Assembly (NCBI GenBank): GCA_026770585.1
Contig: MU646373.1
Coordinates: 747,631 to 761,250, forward strand
DNA: 13,620 bases
Reading direction: 5' to 3'
From: Baffinella frigidus
Taxonomy: Eukaryota > Cryptophyceae > Cryptomonadales > Baffinellaceae
The first letter of the stretch is position 1; the number at the start of each line of letters is the position of its first letter. A program made the position numbers and the translations under genes. The notes under the pieces are model-generated. The model made no database searches. It was given only the letters and a program-made list of their open reading frames with translations, and was not told where the DNA came from. This document shows positions 6,851 through 12,942 of the stretch, one piece after another.

Positions 6851-8640
6851 CCCCTTCCCCCCAGCCCCCCCCCCCACCCCGCGGCAGCCTCCACGCCACC
6901 CGCCTCGAGAGCCTCGGACACGGCGTCCTTGAGGTCCTTGAGGTTCTTCTCCCGCCCATCATACGCGGACACTGGAACGGGTTCCTCGGACATGGCGTCC
7001 TTGAGATCCTGCAGGTTCTGCTCGCGCCCATCATAAGCGGACGCTGGAGCTGGTTCCGCAGGAATGGCGAGCGGTTCTGCAGGAAAGCTGTGCACCTCGG
7101 ATATCCCACGAGCGGCGTCCTCGCCCGAAACATCCCTCGCCTGGGCGATCGCGCTCGTGAGCTGCCGCAAGTTCTCCTCGTACGCCTCCTCCTGCTCCGA
7201 GGCCTGCTCGGAGGCGCGCGCGGGGATCGCGGCCTTGAGCGATTCCAGCATGTGCGCCCGGTCCTCGAGAGGCGGGCCGGACGAGGGCGTCGAGGAGGGG
7301 GGGGGCGTGGGGGCGTGGTCGGGGATCAAGGACTTGAGATGTTGCAGAATGTCGGGGGCCGCCGGGTTTCTTGGAGCCGTTCGGATAGAGGCAGGGTCGG
7401 GGGCGCGGGGAAGTAGCTTCGCGAGCATGTCCGTGGACGTTGCGTGCGTGATCGCCTCCTCATTTTTGATCGACTCCTCATTTCTGATCGACGTAGGGTG
7501 GGGAAGCGAGGACTTGAGCATATCCAGCGTCGCTTTTGCGCCTTCGAACACCGCTTGCTCATCCTTGCTTGACGTGGCCGACGTGGCGCCCGTCGTGTGC
7601 ATTTTCTTCAACAAGTCGCTCACCCGCCCCACGTTCCCGCTGTGGTCGTCCTCCTGCCGGTTGGCGTTTGGCGTTCAGAGTTTGGCGTTTGGGGTTTAGG
7701 GTTTAGGGTTTGGCGTTTGGGGTTTAGGGTTTAGGGTTGACCCGTTTATTGATGGCATCATCCCCCTCCTCCCCCTCCTCCTCCTCCTCCGCAGACGAAG
7801 AGGAGCCCTCCTCGCCCTCCAGCGACATGGCCATGAGTGGGTTGCGTTTTGGAGCCTCGGGAGGTTGCCCACTTTTCGCGGGAGGCGCAGAGGGAGGGAT
7901 GTTCTTAGGAGGTTGGGCATGGGGGGGCGCCGGCGCTTCATCGTCGTCCTCATCTTCTATCACCGCGATGGACTTAGCGGGCTTCCTCGTTCCGCATTGG
8001 GTCACGGTCACCTTGACGGAAAGAACTCGCGTCTTCTTGCGGAAGCCGGCGCGCATGCTGGCATCGTCCACCGTGTGCGCCAGCGGCGCGCGAAGGACCG
8101 CCTGGCCCGGGACCTTGAGGAGCAGCGCACCGACGCCCCCGGCGCCGTCGAACAACAGTTCGACGTCTGCCGCAGACGCCACATTTTCTGGCAGCTGGAA
8201 GTGGACCGTGAGTATCCCCAGACTGCCTGCCTTCAGAGCGTCGTCTTCCTCCACCCAGTGCGACATTCCGGGGTTGATGTGCGACCTCTATTGGAGGCCA
8301 GCAGGTGGCAGAGGCCGAGAAAAGAAATCCCTAGAACAGAAATCCCACAAAAGAAAACACGGTGGACAGGGAAAATCTGGTGTTTCACGGGGGTGGCAGG
8401 CGTTTTGTGTGGTAACATGATGTTCCCCCACACTTCACAAAAATCTGAGGGCACTTTCGGACAACAGAATTGAAAGTTGGTTCTCCAGTGTGGTTTCAGA
8501 TTTTCGTGACGAGTGGGGGAACACCTCCAAAAACGGCCCGCCGCGAGTTTTACTTCACCCAGGCGGGCCCATCCGGAGGGGGGGGAAAGGTTTTCCTCCA
8601 CGTTGGCCAACTTTTCCGAGGGGATATCGACAACTTTGGT
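1797..8640 (-). CDS. multi-exon gene: PIH1-type CS domain plus TPR domain (hand-built model)
   Basis: Proposed gene span, read from 8640 down to 1797. Exons in reading order: 8640-8554, 8287-7742, 7653-about 6900, about 6766-6733, 6613-6580, 6257-6186, possibly 5538-5437, 5092-4919, 3897-3781, 2869-2795, 2096-2011, 1857-1797. All introns proposed here are GT..AG and the phases agree at almost every join (mostly phase 0). From N to C terminus the product would be: CS domain of PIH1 type, acidic and Pro-rich linker, Leu-rich short repeats, charged helices, then three TPRs; roughly 700 residues. Known relatives: PIH1 proteins work with TPR co-chaperones in R2TP-like HSP90 complexes, and DNAAF4 (DYX1C1) carries CS and TPR in one chain. 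A cytoplasmic HSP70/HSP90 co-chaperone role is inference. The middle (exons 6766-5437) is the weakest part, so two adjacent genes (CS part and TPR part) remain possible. The N terminus lies upstream of 8640 and was not found. Confidence 0.6.
1858..2010 (-). repeat. foldback element that matches an intron
   Basis: Terminal arms 1866-1898 and 1971-2003 (about 27 of 33 bases pair), with weaker pairing continuing inward. The element edges fall on the GTAATC donor (2010) and TCTAG acceptor (1858) of the intron between the last two TPR-gene exons. Confidence 0.75.
2011..2096 (-). CDS. TPR3 exon
   Basis: 86 nt after CGACAG (acceptor ending 2097): 28 codons plus two bases (phase 2). It reads GDIAMHRGRAIEAQKHFRQG then LVHDPHHK, a good TPR helix pair: G-x-x-x-x-x-x-G-R-x-x-E-A-x-x-x-F-x-x-G-L-x-x-D-P. 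It continues directly from HERM of the previous exon. The donor is GTAATC at 2010, where a foldback element begins. The island around it (2030-2190) is open in other frames, but only this frame gives a TPR. Confidence 0.83.
2097..2560. other. intron sequence with hairpins
   Basis: The proximal part of the intron 2794-2097. It holds a perfect 16-bp palindrome (cgaaaatcgattttcg, 2336-2351) followed at once by a gtaccc/gggtac hairpin (2354-2370), and an agattttgt/acaaaatct pair nearby. A GGAGACAT copy of the exon start lies about 80 bp upstream of the acceptor. No separate gene seen. Confidence 0.5.
2561..2790 (+). repeat. TGTAGGG/TTTAGGG array
   Basis: Heptamer array, mostly TGTAGGG. On the minus strand it starts about 5 nt after the GTGCCT donor at 2794. 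Confidence 0.95.
2795..2869 (-). CDS. TPR2 helix B / TPR3 helix A exon
   Basis: 25 codons, phase 0, from TTCGCAG (2872-2870) to ATG before GTGCCT (2794). It reads MDKAISDCLDGLIIDPAF then PRLHERM. Joined to KAGE of the previous exon it completes TPR2 (the A-I-x-D-C-x-x-x-L-x-x-D-P-x-F pattern). The Arg residues of PRLHER sit where the fourth and fifth clamp residues (usually Lys and Arg) fall, so the clamp would be K-N-N-R-R, one conservative change. The intron on its 5' side is 911 nt (3780-2870). Confidence 0.85.
2870..3600. other. intron sequence with several repeats
   Basis: Part of the intron 3780-2870. It includes a tandem 34-bp repeat (about 3207-3274, core ctctgcctgagtcaatcag), a perfect 10-bp-arm hairpin (3262-3284), an inverted copy of the same core at 3352-3367, and dispersed repeat copy 1 (3484-3582). 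No exon found. Confidence 0.5.
3484..3582 (+). repeat. dispersed repeat, copy 1
   Basis: About 100 bp, matching 6070-6170 in the opposite orientation. Shared cores include gaacgttcctaaag, aattgttggattg, ggaaacacg and the palindromic ccggatatccg at one end. Confidence 0.8.
3605..3776 (+). repeat. TGTAGGG/TGCAGGG array
   Basis: Heptamer array starting, on the minus strand, within about 6 nt of the GTGCAT donor (3780) of the main TPR exon. Confidence 0.95.
3781..3897 (-). CDS. TPR1 helix B / TPR2 helix A exon
   Basis: 39 codons, phase 0, from TCACAG (acceptor ending 3898) to GAG before GTGCAT (3780). It reads VKAGKYPAARAKYTASIAAF then KSDPAAYSNRALCAFKAGE. The G-x-Y-x-x-A-x-x-x-Y-x-x-S-I pattern, the DP turn and YSNRAL are classic TPR consensus, as in STIP1- and RPAP3-like co-chaperones. 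The Asn of YSNRA is the third clamp residue. There is no Met-initiated ORF in this frame, so it is easily missed. The preceding intron is 1,021 nt (4918-3898) and holds an array and a roughly 200-bp tandem duplication. Confidence 0.87.
3883..4268. repeat. diverged tandem duplication covering an acceptor
   Basis: Two units of roughly 170 to 210 bp (3883-4096 and 4097-4268). Both hold the acceptor with the first 15 nt of the TPR exon, gagttttcaaa motifs (three copies in unit 1), a cgaagcagcttac core, and a gcctag..cagtag..ccctagg segment. Confidence 0.8.
4398..4508 (+). repeat. TTTAGGG/TTGAGGG array
   Basis: Short mixed heptamer array in the same large intron. A minus-strand GT (near 4510) abuts it, but TPR continuity argues against an exon here. 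Confidence 0.93.
4566..4757. repeat. non-telomeric heptamer array (AAGCACA, AAGCCAG, AAGCCCA)
   Basis: Period-7 array with a different core from the telomere-like ones; it drifts from AAGCACA through AAGCCAG to AAGCCCA. Confidence 0.85.
4791..4906 (-). repeat. CCCTAAA array (opposite orientation)
   Basis: C-rich on the plus strand, so G-rich in the sense of the minus-strand gene. It begins about 17 nt after the GTCGCG donor (4918). Confidence 0.95.
4919..5092 (-). CDS. exon leading into TPR1
   Basis: 58 codons, phase 0, from GGCAG (5095-5093) to CTG before a GTCGCG donor (4918). The first half is low complexity and contains tandem PEGKNAS / PEGKSAS / PEGENEA repeats, probably a flexible linker. 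The end, GKILKDEGNAL, is the first helix of a TPR and joins VKAGKYPAARAKY of the next exon to make a complete TPR1. The Lys and Asn of LKDEGN match the first two carboxylate-clamp positions of HSP70/HSP90-binding TPR domains. The first 30 nt have a 28/30 copy at 5238-5209, also behind a CAG. Confidence 0.75.
5063..5452. repeat. tandem repeat units carrying the exon-start copy
   Basis: Two units share gagtgt(t/c)ggaag, aaacgtcgattcc, gaacatcaaat and ctgcagcag cores (5086-5217 and 5306-5452). The exon-start sequence gctgcgggggtg occurs at 5092 and 5238 (minus), with a partial third copy at about 5314. Confidence 0.75.
5437..5538 (-). CDS. possible exon (weak)
   Basis: 34 codons, phase 0, between a GGTAG acceptor (5541-5539) and a good AGG/GTAAAG donor (5436). 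It contains ICQVLAKVDQLLQKLIRRY, which is helical and protein-like, and the phase fits the exons on both sides. Against it: the DNA includes a perfect 16-bp palindrome (aaagttgatcaacttt) next to a partial repeat of the same motif, so it could be intronic hairpin sequence that happens to be open. Kept only as a candidate. Confidence 0.25.
5644..5804. mobile_element. foldback (MITE-like) element, 161 bp
   Basis: Arms 5644-5692 and 5756-5804 are 49 nt with 44 pairing bases. A second inner stem (cctactgtaggcc against ggcctacggtagg) extends the hairpin. No coding capacity and no clear target-site duplication. Confidence 0.8.
5932..6040. mobile_element. foldback (MITE-like) element, about 109 bp
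   Basis: Arms of about 30 nt: 5932-5961 (ggtgcctcgctcat, then an A-run and gcgcccccc) pair with 6009-6040. The loop holds ccctacagcagccctatgcctag, related to the segments at 4053 and 4228. Confidence 0.7.
6070..6170 (-). repeat. dispersed repeat, copy 2 (inverted)
   Basis: Inverted partner of 3484-3582. It lies just downstream of the donor at 6185, in another intron of the same gene. Confidence 0.8.
6186..6257 (-). CDS. short helical exon (REKLQEWADQLK)
   Basis: Exactly 24 codons, phase 0 at both ends, from a GTGTAG acceptor (6260-6258) to a strong AAG/GTACAG donor at 6185. The peptide DDLKREACGQ then VPREKLQEWADQLK is protein-like and predicted helical. The first 18 nt, together with the preceding GTAG, are perfectly repeated 33 bp upstream (6273-6294). 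Reading from that upstream copy hits TAG after 10 codons, so only the proximal acceptor keeps the frame open. Function unknown. Confidence 0.55.
6417..6572 (+). repeat. TTTGGGG/TTTAGGG array
   Basis: Heptamer array with several GTTTGGG and GTTTCGG variants. On the minus strand it starts right after the GTCTGC donor candidate (6579). Confidence 0.93.
6580..6613 (-). CDS. short exon (YTELLAKIKDN)
   Basis: A 34-nt segment after an AACCAG acceptor at 6615-6614. One base completes a Gly codon from the previous exon, then YTELLAKIKDN follows, a charged helix. It is boxed in by arrays on both sides, which makes it a small island of non-repeat sequence. The proposed donor is GTCTGC at 6579, close in style to GTCAAC (7741) and GTCGCG (4918). 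If it is not used, the frame gives VCP and stops at the TAA supplied by the array (6570-6568), so 6568 is the alternative end of the gene. Confidence 0.5.
6618..6726 (+). repeat. TTGAGGG array filling an intron
   Basis: Fills most of the proposed minus-strand intron 6732-6614 (119 nt). Confidence 0.93.
6733..6766 (-). CDS. possible micro-exon (NVPKISKEG)
   Basis: A short segment reading EVLNVPKISKEG between the poly-G tract and an array. Its donor, GTATCC at 6732, leaves two bases (phase 2) that join the single leading base of the next exon at 6613 to restore a Gly codon, giving KEGYTELLAKIKDN. That phase match is the main support. The acceptor could be at 6768-6767 (start 6766, matching a phase-1 donor at 6899) or at 6772-6771 (start 6770, phase 0). 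Too short to assign a function. Confidence 0.4.
6809..6847. repeat. poly-C / poly-G tract
   Basis: An almost unbroken run of nearly 40 C on the plus strand inside a C/T-rich block (6770-6880). On the sense strand it is a G-run, probably intronic. Length is likely to vary or be misassembled. Confidence 0.9.
6900..7653 (-). CDS. exon with seven or eight Leu-rich short repeats
   Basis: About 251 codons, opening with EDDHSGNVGRVSDLLKKM after a CAG acceptor at 7656-7654, phase 0 with the CS exon. It has no known domain that I recognise. It carries a degenerate motif about every 25 to 45 residues: DMLKSSLP, DMLAKLLP, ILQHLKSLIP, MLESLKAAIP, NLRQLTSAIA, NLQDLKDAMS, NLKDLKDAVS, with LLKKMHT a likely first member. 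Each would form a short amphipathic helix in a Pro/Ser/Ala-rich background. The last two copies are a recent tandem duplication: SAYDGREQNLQDLKDAMSE and SAYDGREKNLKDLKDAVSE. The 3' end is uncertain: donors at 6899 (GTGGCG, phase 1) or 6877 (GTGGGG, phase 2) both lie just before a long G-run on this strand, which I take as intronic. Confidence 0.7.
7660..7740 (+). repeat. TTTAGGG/TTTGGCG array that is an intron
   Basis: Units alternate TTTAGGG, TTTGGGG and GTTTGGC. Together with a few flanking bases it makes the whole 88-nt intron between the CS exon and the Leu-repeat exon. Confidence 0.93.
7742..8287 (-). CDS. PIH1-type CS domain exon with acidic tail
   Basis: 182 codons, phase 0 at both ends. 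Residues about 22-96 look like the C-terminal CS-like domain of PIH1/Kintoun-family proteins: a beta-strand start (ILTVHFQLP), the ASAADVEL segment, then LRAPLAHTVDD, and the signature AGFRKKTRVLSVKVTV, which matches the family pattern of V-D-D, A-x-F-x-K-K-x-R-x-L and a closing hydrophobic strand. PIH1 proteins bind HSP90 through TPR partners and help assemble dynein arms and other complexes. Residues about 110-140 are acidic and Pro-rich; residues about 155-175 are Ser/Glu-rich. The 5' end is chosen at an AATAG acceptor behind a long pyrimidine tract (8288-8340). That TAG is also an in-frame stop, so the only alternative is a start at ATG 8266. The 3' end is CGG before a GTCAAC donor; reading on gives only array peptide and a stop at 7724. 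Confidence 0.82.
8419..8525. mobile_element. foldback element, family shared with 12551-12629
   Basis: Arms 8419-8448 and 8496-8525 pair at 26 of 30 bases (cores gttcccccac and aaaatctga). It lies inside the intron 8553-8288. Internal order (aaaatctgag, aaagttggt, tcagatttt) matches the 12.55-kb copy. Confidence 0.75.
8554..8640 (-). CDS. exon upstream of the CS exon
   Basis: An 87-nt open segment (29 codons) containing VVDIPSEKLANVEENL and ending in GWARLGE. It starts after a CAG acceptor at 8643-8641; an in-frame TAG at 8646-8644 rules out a further 5' extension. It ends at GAA before a GTAAAA donor (8553). Phase 0 at both ends lets it join the CS exon at 8287. The composition is protein-like, but I recognise no domain. 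The intron that follows (8553-8288, 266 nt) carries a foldback element and ends in a pyrimidine-rich tract. A shorter donor, GTGAAG at 8558, exists but breaks the phase. Confidence 0.5.
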
Positions 8641-9396
8641 CTGCTACTCCACCCTCTGGTTTACATTGTTTTACAATGTGTTTTATAAAGGATGACTAGA
8701 TCTTCCCGAGTTGGGAGCGGTCCTACAGCCCCCAACTTGGGAAGATCTGATTTCTTCCCGGTGGTTTTATTGAAATCCGAGTTGCTTTTATTGCGCCGCA
8801 GGCTGCCCGATTTCGGGCGACTTCTCGTACAAATGCCCGAGAAACGGAAAACCCGCAACCAAACGTTGCAAGATTCCAAAAGAGAATGTTCGGCCGTGGC
8901 TACAACTCTTAAAATAACCATCAGGGATGAACCATTGTAAAACACTCTCACTGCAAACCCCTTGTCCCAGTCACGAAAAACAACGTTCCAGCGACCTTTT
9001 GACTTCATTGAAGCTCTCTACGATGACCCATATCCTGGCCCCGCAGGCACTGATCTCTTGTCAAGAAAGAAATCCAAGGGGAAAAATAACCTGTGGGCAG
9101 GCAAAATCCGCGTGTCGGGGTCTTCCGAACTTCCCTTTCGGATAGGATGGCGGCTTGATGAGATCCAAAAAAAAGCTTGGCCTTTCTGCAGGATCAGTTC
9201 CAGCGTCCGCCTATGTTGGAAGCTCGAACAACCTAAAAGAACTCAAGGGCCTACCTGACATAGTGCCTGCCGAGAACAAGCCCCCGTCTCCTTTGAGTTC
9301 TTGAGGTTTAAGGGTTTGACGTTCCCCAAAGAGAGTAAAGCACCAAAGTGCTTTGACAATTTTCAATCCCACCAAAGGCGGACGCTGCTCCTGCAG
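8641..9396. other. unique sequence with hairpins, no confident gene
   Basis: Holds a perfect acattgt/acaatgt hairpin (8663-8679), an 18-bp-arm hairpin with one mismatch (8698-8715 with 8731-8748), and gcccga/tcgggc near 8806. Open frames on both strands (plus 8962-9258, minus 8661-9008) show no domain or clean splice context. Missing 5' exons of the CS gene may lie here. Confidence 0.45.
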
Positions 9397-9462
9397 ATTG
9401 GCTGTTTTTCAAGGACCAAGCCATCCAGTGCAGAAGGACAGAAGAAACCAAAACAGCAGCAA
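9397..9462 (+). CDS. possible plus-strand exon
   Basis: 22 codons, phase 0, between a pyrimidine-rich CTCCTGCAG acceptor (9391-9396) and a GTTTCAG donor (9463), about 10 nt before the large array. It reads IGCFSRTKPSSAEGQKKPK then QQQ. The support is the splice signals and the donor-next-to-array pattern, plus a degenerate copy of its 3' boundary inside the array near 9987. No family recognised. Confidence 0.3.
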
Positions 9463-9467
9463 GTTTC

Positions 9468-11340
9468 AGTTAAACCCTCAACCCTCGACCCAAATCTCTA
9501 AACCCTAAACCCTAAACCCTGAACCCTAAACCCTAAACCCCAAACCCTAAACCCTGAACCCTAAACCCTGAACCCTAAACCCTAAACCCTAAACCCTAAA
9601 ACCTAAACGCTAAACGCTAAACGCTAAACCCTAAACCCTAAACCCGAAACCCTAAGCCCTAAACCTTAAACAATAAACCCTAAACCCTAAACCATAAACC
9701 ATAAACCCTAAACTTTGAACACTAAACTTTGAACACTAAGGCTGGATTCTGTGTGTAGATAAAATAGAGGAATTTCCCTAAACCCCAAACCCTAAACCCT
9801 AAACCCTAAACCCTGATCCCTAAACCTTAGACTCTAAACCCTAAACCCTAAACCCTAAACCCTAAACCCTAAACCCTAAACCCTAAACCCTGAACCCGAA
9901 ACCCGAAACCCGAAACCCGAAACCCGAAACCTGAAACTTGAAACCTCAAACCTCAAACCTCAAACCTCAAACCGTAAACCCTCAACCAAAACACCAGCCA
10001 GTTTCAATTAAACCCTTGACACTCGACACTAACACTCGACACTAACCCCTAAACCCTAAACCCTGCACCCTAAACCCGAAACCCAAAACCCGAAACCCGA
10101 AACCCGAAACCCGAAACCAGAAACCCTAAACACTGAACCCTAAACTTTGAACACTAAACCCAAACCCCAAACCCCAAACCCTAAACCCTAAACCCTAAAC
10201 CCTAAACCCTGAACCCTAAACCCTGAACCAACCGCCCTACAACCTACACCCTAAACCCCAAACCCTGAACCATAAACCCTAAAACTTAAACCAGAACCAA
10301 TAACACTTTTACCCTAAACCCTAAACCCTAAAACCTTGACCCTAAACCCAGAACCCTAACCCTAACACTTGAACCATAAAACGTGAAACCTCAATCACAC
10401 ACACTAGACCCCAAACCCTAAACACCAAAACTCTTGCCATAAGCCCTCAACCCTCAACCCTACACTCTAAGCCCTACACCCTAAGACCTACACACTACAC
10501 CTTACACCCTAAACTCTCAACTTCACAACCTAAACCCTGCACCCTCAACTCTGAACTCTGAACTCTAAACATAAACCCTAAACTCTGAAACCTAAACCCT
10601 AAACTCTAAACCCTGAACCCCAACTCTAAAGCCTGAACCCTAAACCCTGAAACCTAAACCTCAAAAAGTAAACCCTAACCTTTGAACCCTCAATCCTAAA
10701 CAATAGACCATAGACCCTAAACCCTTAACTTGAAACCCGAAACCCTGAACCCTGAACCCTGAAACCTGAACCCTGAACCCTGAACCCTGAACCATAAAAC
10801 CTAAACCATGAACCCTGAACCCATCAACCCTCAACCATAGACCGTAAACCCCAAACAATGAACCCAAAGATCTAAACCCTGAACCCTAAACCTTAAATCC
10901 TAAAACCTCAACCCTAAACCCTGAACCCTCAACCCTCAACCCTCAACCCTGAAAACACTGAACACTTCACCCTGAACCCTAAATCCTAGACCCTGAACAT
11001 TTGACCTTCAACCTGAACCCTACACCTTAAAAACCAAAACCTAAACCCTAAACCATGAACCCAACGCACTACACCCTAAAACCTACACCCTAAACCCTGA
11101 ACACTAACCCTCAACCCTAAACTACAAACCACAAACCATAAAGGCGAAACCTGGATCCCGAAATCTGACGTCTTAAAACCTCAACCCTAAAACATACACC
11201 AGAAACCTTAAACCATGTGCATTAACCCCTAACCCCTAACCCCTAACCCCTAAACTCTGAACCCTAAACCCTAAACCCTAAACCCTAAACCCCAAACCCT
11301 AAACCCTAAACACTAAACCCCAATCCCTAAACCCTAAACC

Positions 11341-11379
<39 letters not shown>

Positions 11380-11707
11380 TCCGTAAACCATAGACCCTAA
11401 ACCATAAACCCTCAACCCTGAACCCTGAATCCTAAACCCTAAACCCTAAACCCTAAACCCCAAACCAAAACCCTACACCCAACACCCTACACCCGACACC
11501 CTAACCCCTCAACCCTCAACCCTTGTCAACCCTTAACCCTAGACCCCAAGCCCTAAACTCTCAACCCTTAACCCTTAACCCTTAACCCTCAACCCTCAAA
11601 CCCTTAACCCTCAACCCTCTGAAAACCTAAACCCTGAACCCTAAACCCTACACCGTAAACCTTAAAACCTAAACCCTAAACCCTAAACCCTAAACCCTAA
11701 ACCCTGA
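9468..11707 (-). repeat. 2.2-kb degenerate CCCTAAA array
   Basis: C-rich on the plus strand. Blocks of CCCTAAA, CCCGAAA, CCCTCAA, CCTGAAC and ACACTA variants alternate, with short interruptions near 9730-9775. Too degenerate and internal for a functional telomere. Confidence 0.93.
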
Positions 11708-11903
11708 ATCAGACGGGTCGGATAGAGGAGGAGCACAGCACGTGTCAACTGCACTCGCTTTCTTCCTTGGACCAATGCGCTTTTCAAGCGAAAGAAAGAA
11801 AAGGCTTTGAGGTGCGAAGGGAGCTAGGGGATGCGATGGTTGGAAGTTTTGTTTGTTTGCTTTATGGGTCATTTTTGATTTTCTTGTTTGGTTTTGGTTT
11901 TGA
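11708..11903. other. unique island between opposed arrays
   Basis: About 195 bp between a C-rich array on the left and a G-rich one on the right. A minus-strand open frame (KRIGPRKKASAVDTCC) exists, but no consistent exon edges were found. Confidence 0.4.
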
Positions 11904-12066
11904 GGTTTGGGGTTTGGGGTTTGGGGTTTAGGGTTTAGGGTTCAGGATTTTCGGGTTTGTGGTTTCGGGTTTTGTGGGGTTAGGGTTTAGGTTTAGTGTT
12001 TAGGGTTCAGGGGTTTGGTGTTTAGGGTTTTGGTTTGGGGTTTTGGTTTGGGGTTGGGTTTTGGGT
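11904..12066 (+). repeat. TTTGGGG/TTTAGGG array
   Basis: G-rich on the plus strand, the opposite orientation to the 2.2-kb array. Confidence 0.9.
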
Positions 12067-12942
12067 TCGCTGCGGCGGCACAGGTGTCTGAGACGGCGAC
12101 GGCGCCTGGCTGCCCCGCCGTCCTTCGCGTCCCCCCTTTCTCCCATCTCCGAGGCCGACTTTTACTTCTCCTGCACTCCACACGTTCGTTTCGCCCTGGC
12201 TTCACCCTGATGAGTTTGTCGGCGTGGCGTCGTGGCAGCCCGCCACAGAAGAGCGTGAACTGTGAGCATGAACTCGTCCACCAGCTGGGTGGTTGGAGAG
12301 CCAGAGTTGGGCGACAAACCGCTGTGCCAGTGAGTCCACACAGGGCGCTACGTGGGGGTATTCCATGCTCGTTCTTGGAGCCGTTTCCTCGTTCTTGGAG
12401 CCGTTTTCTTCCAAAATTGACTTTTAAATACCATTTCCCTCGAAAAGTTGACTTTTGAATACCCCCCCTCCAGCCCTGCGTGGCACCGAATATTGAGGGT
12501 GGAGGGTGGAGGAGCAGGGCTTTTGTATAGGGAAATGATCTGGCCCTCCTTAATACAAAAATCTGAGATCACATTTGTGAAATATAATCAAAAGTTGGTC
12601 CACAAATATGACTTCAGATTTTTGTATTGAAAAACGCATCTGGTTTTTCACACCCTTCCCCCTCTCCTCGCAAAAACCTTGTTCCAACAAAGATGCTAAG
12701 GGGTTTAAGGCCTACACTTTTGCGAGAAAAATTTCTTTGATTTAAGCTTGGGCAGAAAAGTTGGAGGCATCATAGTTCGTGACATTGGAGCCATTTTTGG
12801 ATTTCCTCCGATGGGCCTCCGAATATTGCCCGTCTTTCAAAAAAAGAAACCTCTTGGTGGGTGGGAGGTGATCGTATGTCACATCGTTCCACAGATTAGA
12901 AGGAAGGAGGGGCGAAGGGGCGGAGGGACGTCTTTTCGGGGC
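12067..12942. other. GC-rich island and repeats, coding on either strand unresolved
   Basis: 12067-12360 has open, protein-like frames on both strands: plus PISEADFYFSCTPHVRFAL and DEFVGVASWQPATEEREL; minus LVDEFMLTVHALLWRAA behind a CAG. I cannot choose. 12367-12461 holds two tandem pairs (gttcttggagccgttt twice; ttgacttttRaatacc twice). 12630-12942 is the 5' flank of the secreted-protein exon. Confidence 0.4.
12551..12629. mobile_element. foldback element, second family copy
   Basis: Arms 12551-12579 and 12601-12629 pair at about 25 of 29 bases around aatacaaaaatctga. Shares its inner motifs with 8419-8525. Confidence 0.75.

Noticed and set aside
6709-7416. Long plus-strand ORFs across 6709-7699
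   Set aside because: Antisense shadows of the minus-strand Leu-repeat exon; they include the poly-C tract as poly-Pro.
7737-8473. Plus-strand ORFs opposite the CS exon
   Set aside because: Mirror of acidic codons (Ser runs); the minus strand has the PIH1-type signature.
12748-12942. N-terminal extension of the secreted-protein exon from ATG 12748
   Set aside because: The signal peptide and good start context are at 12943; the extension is basic and would bury the signal sequence.
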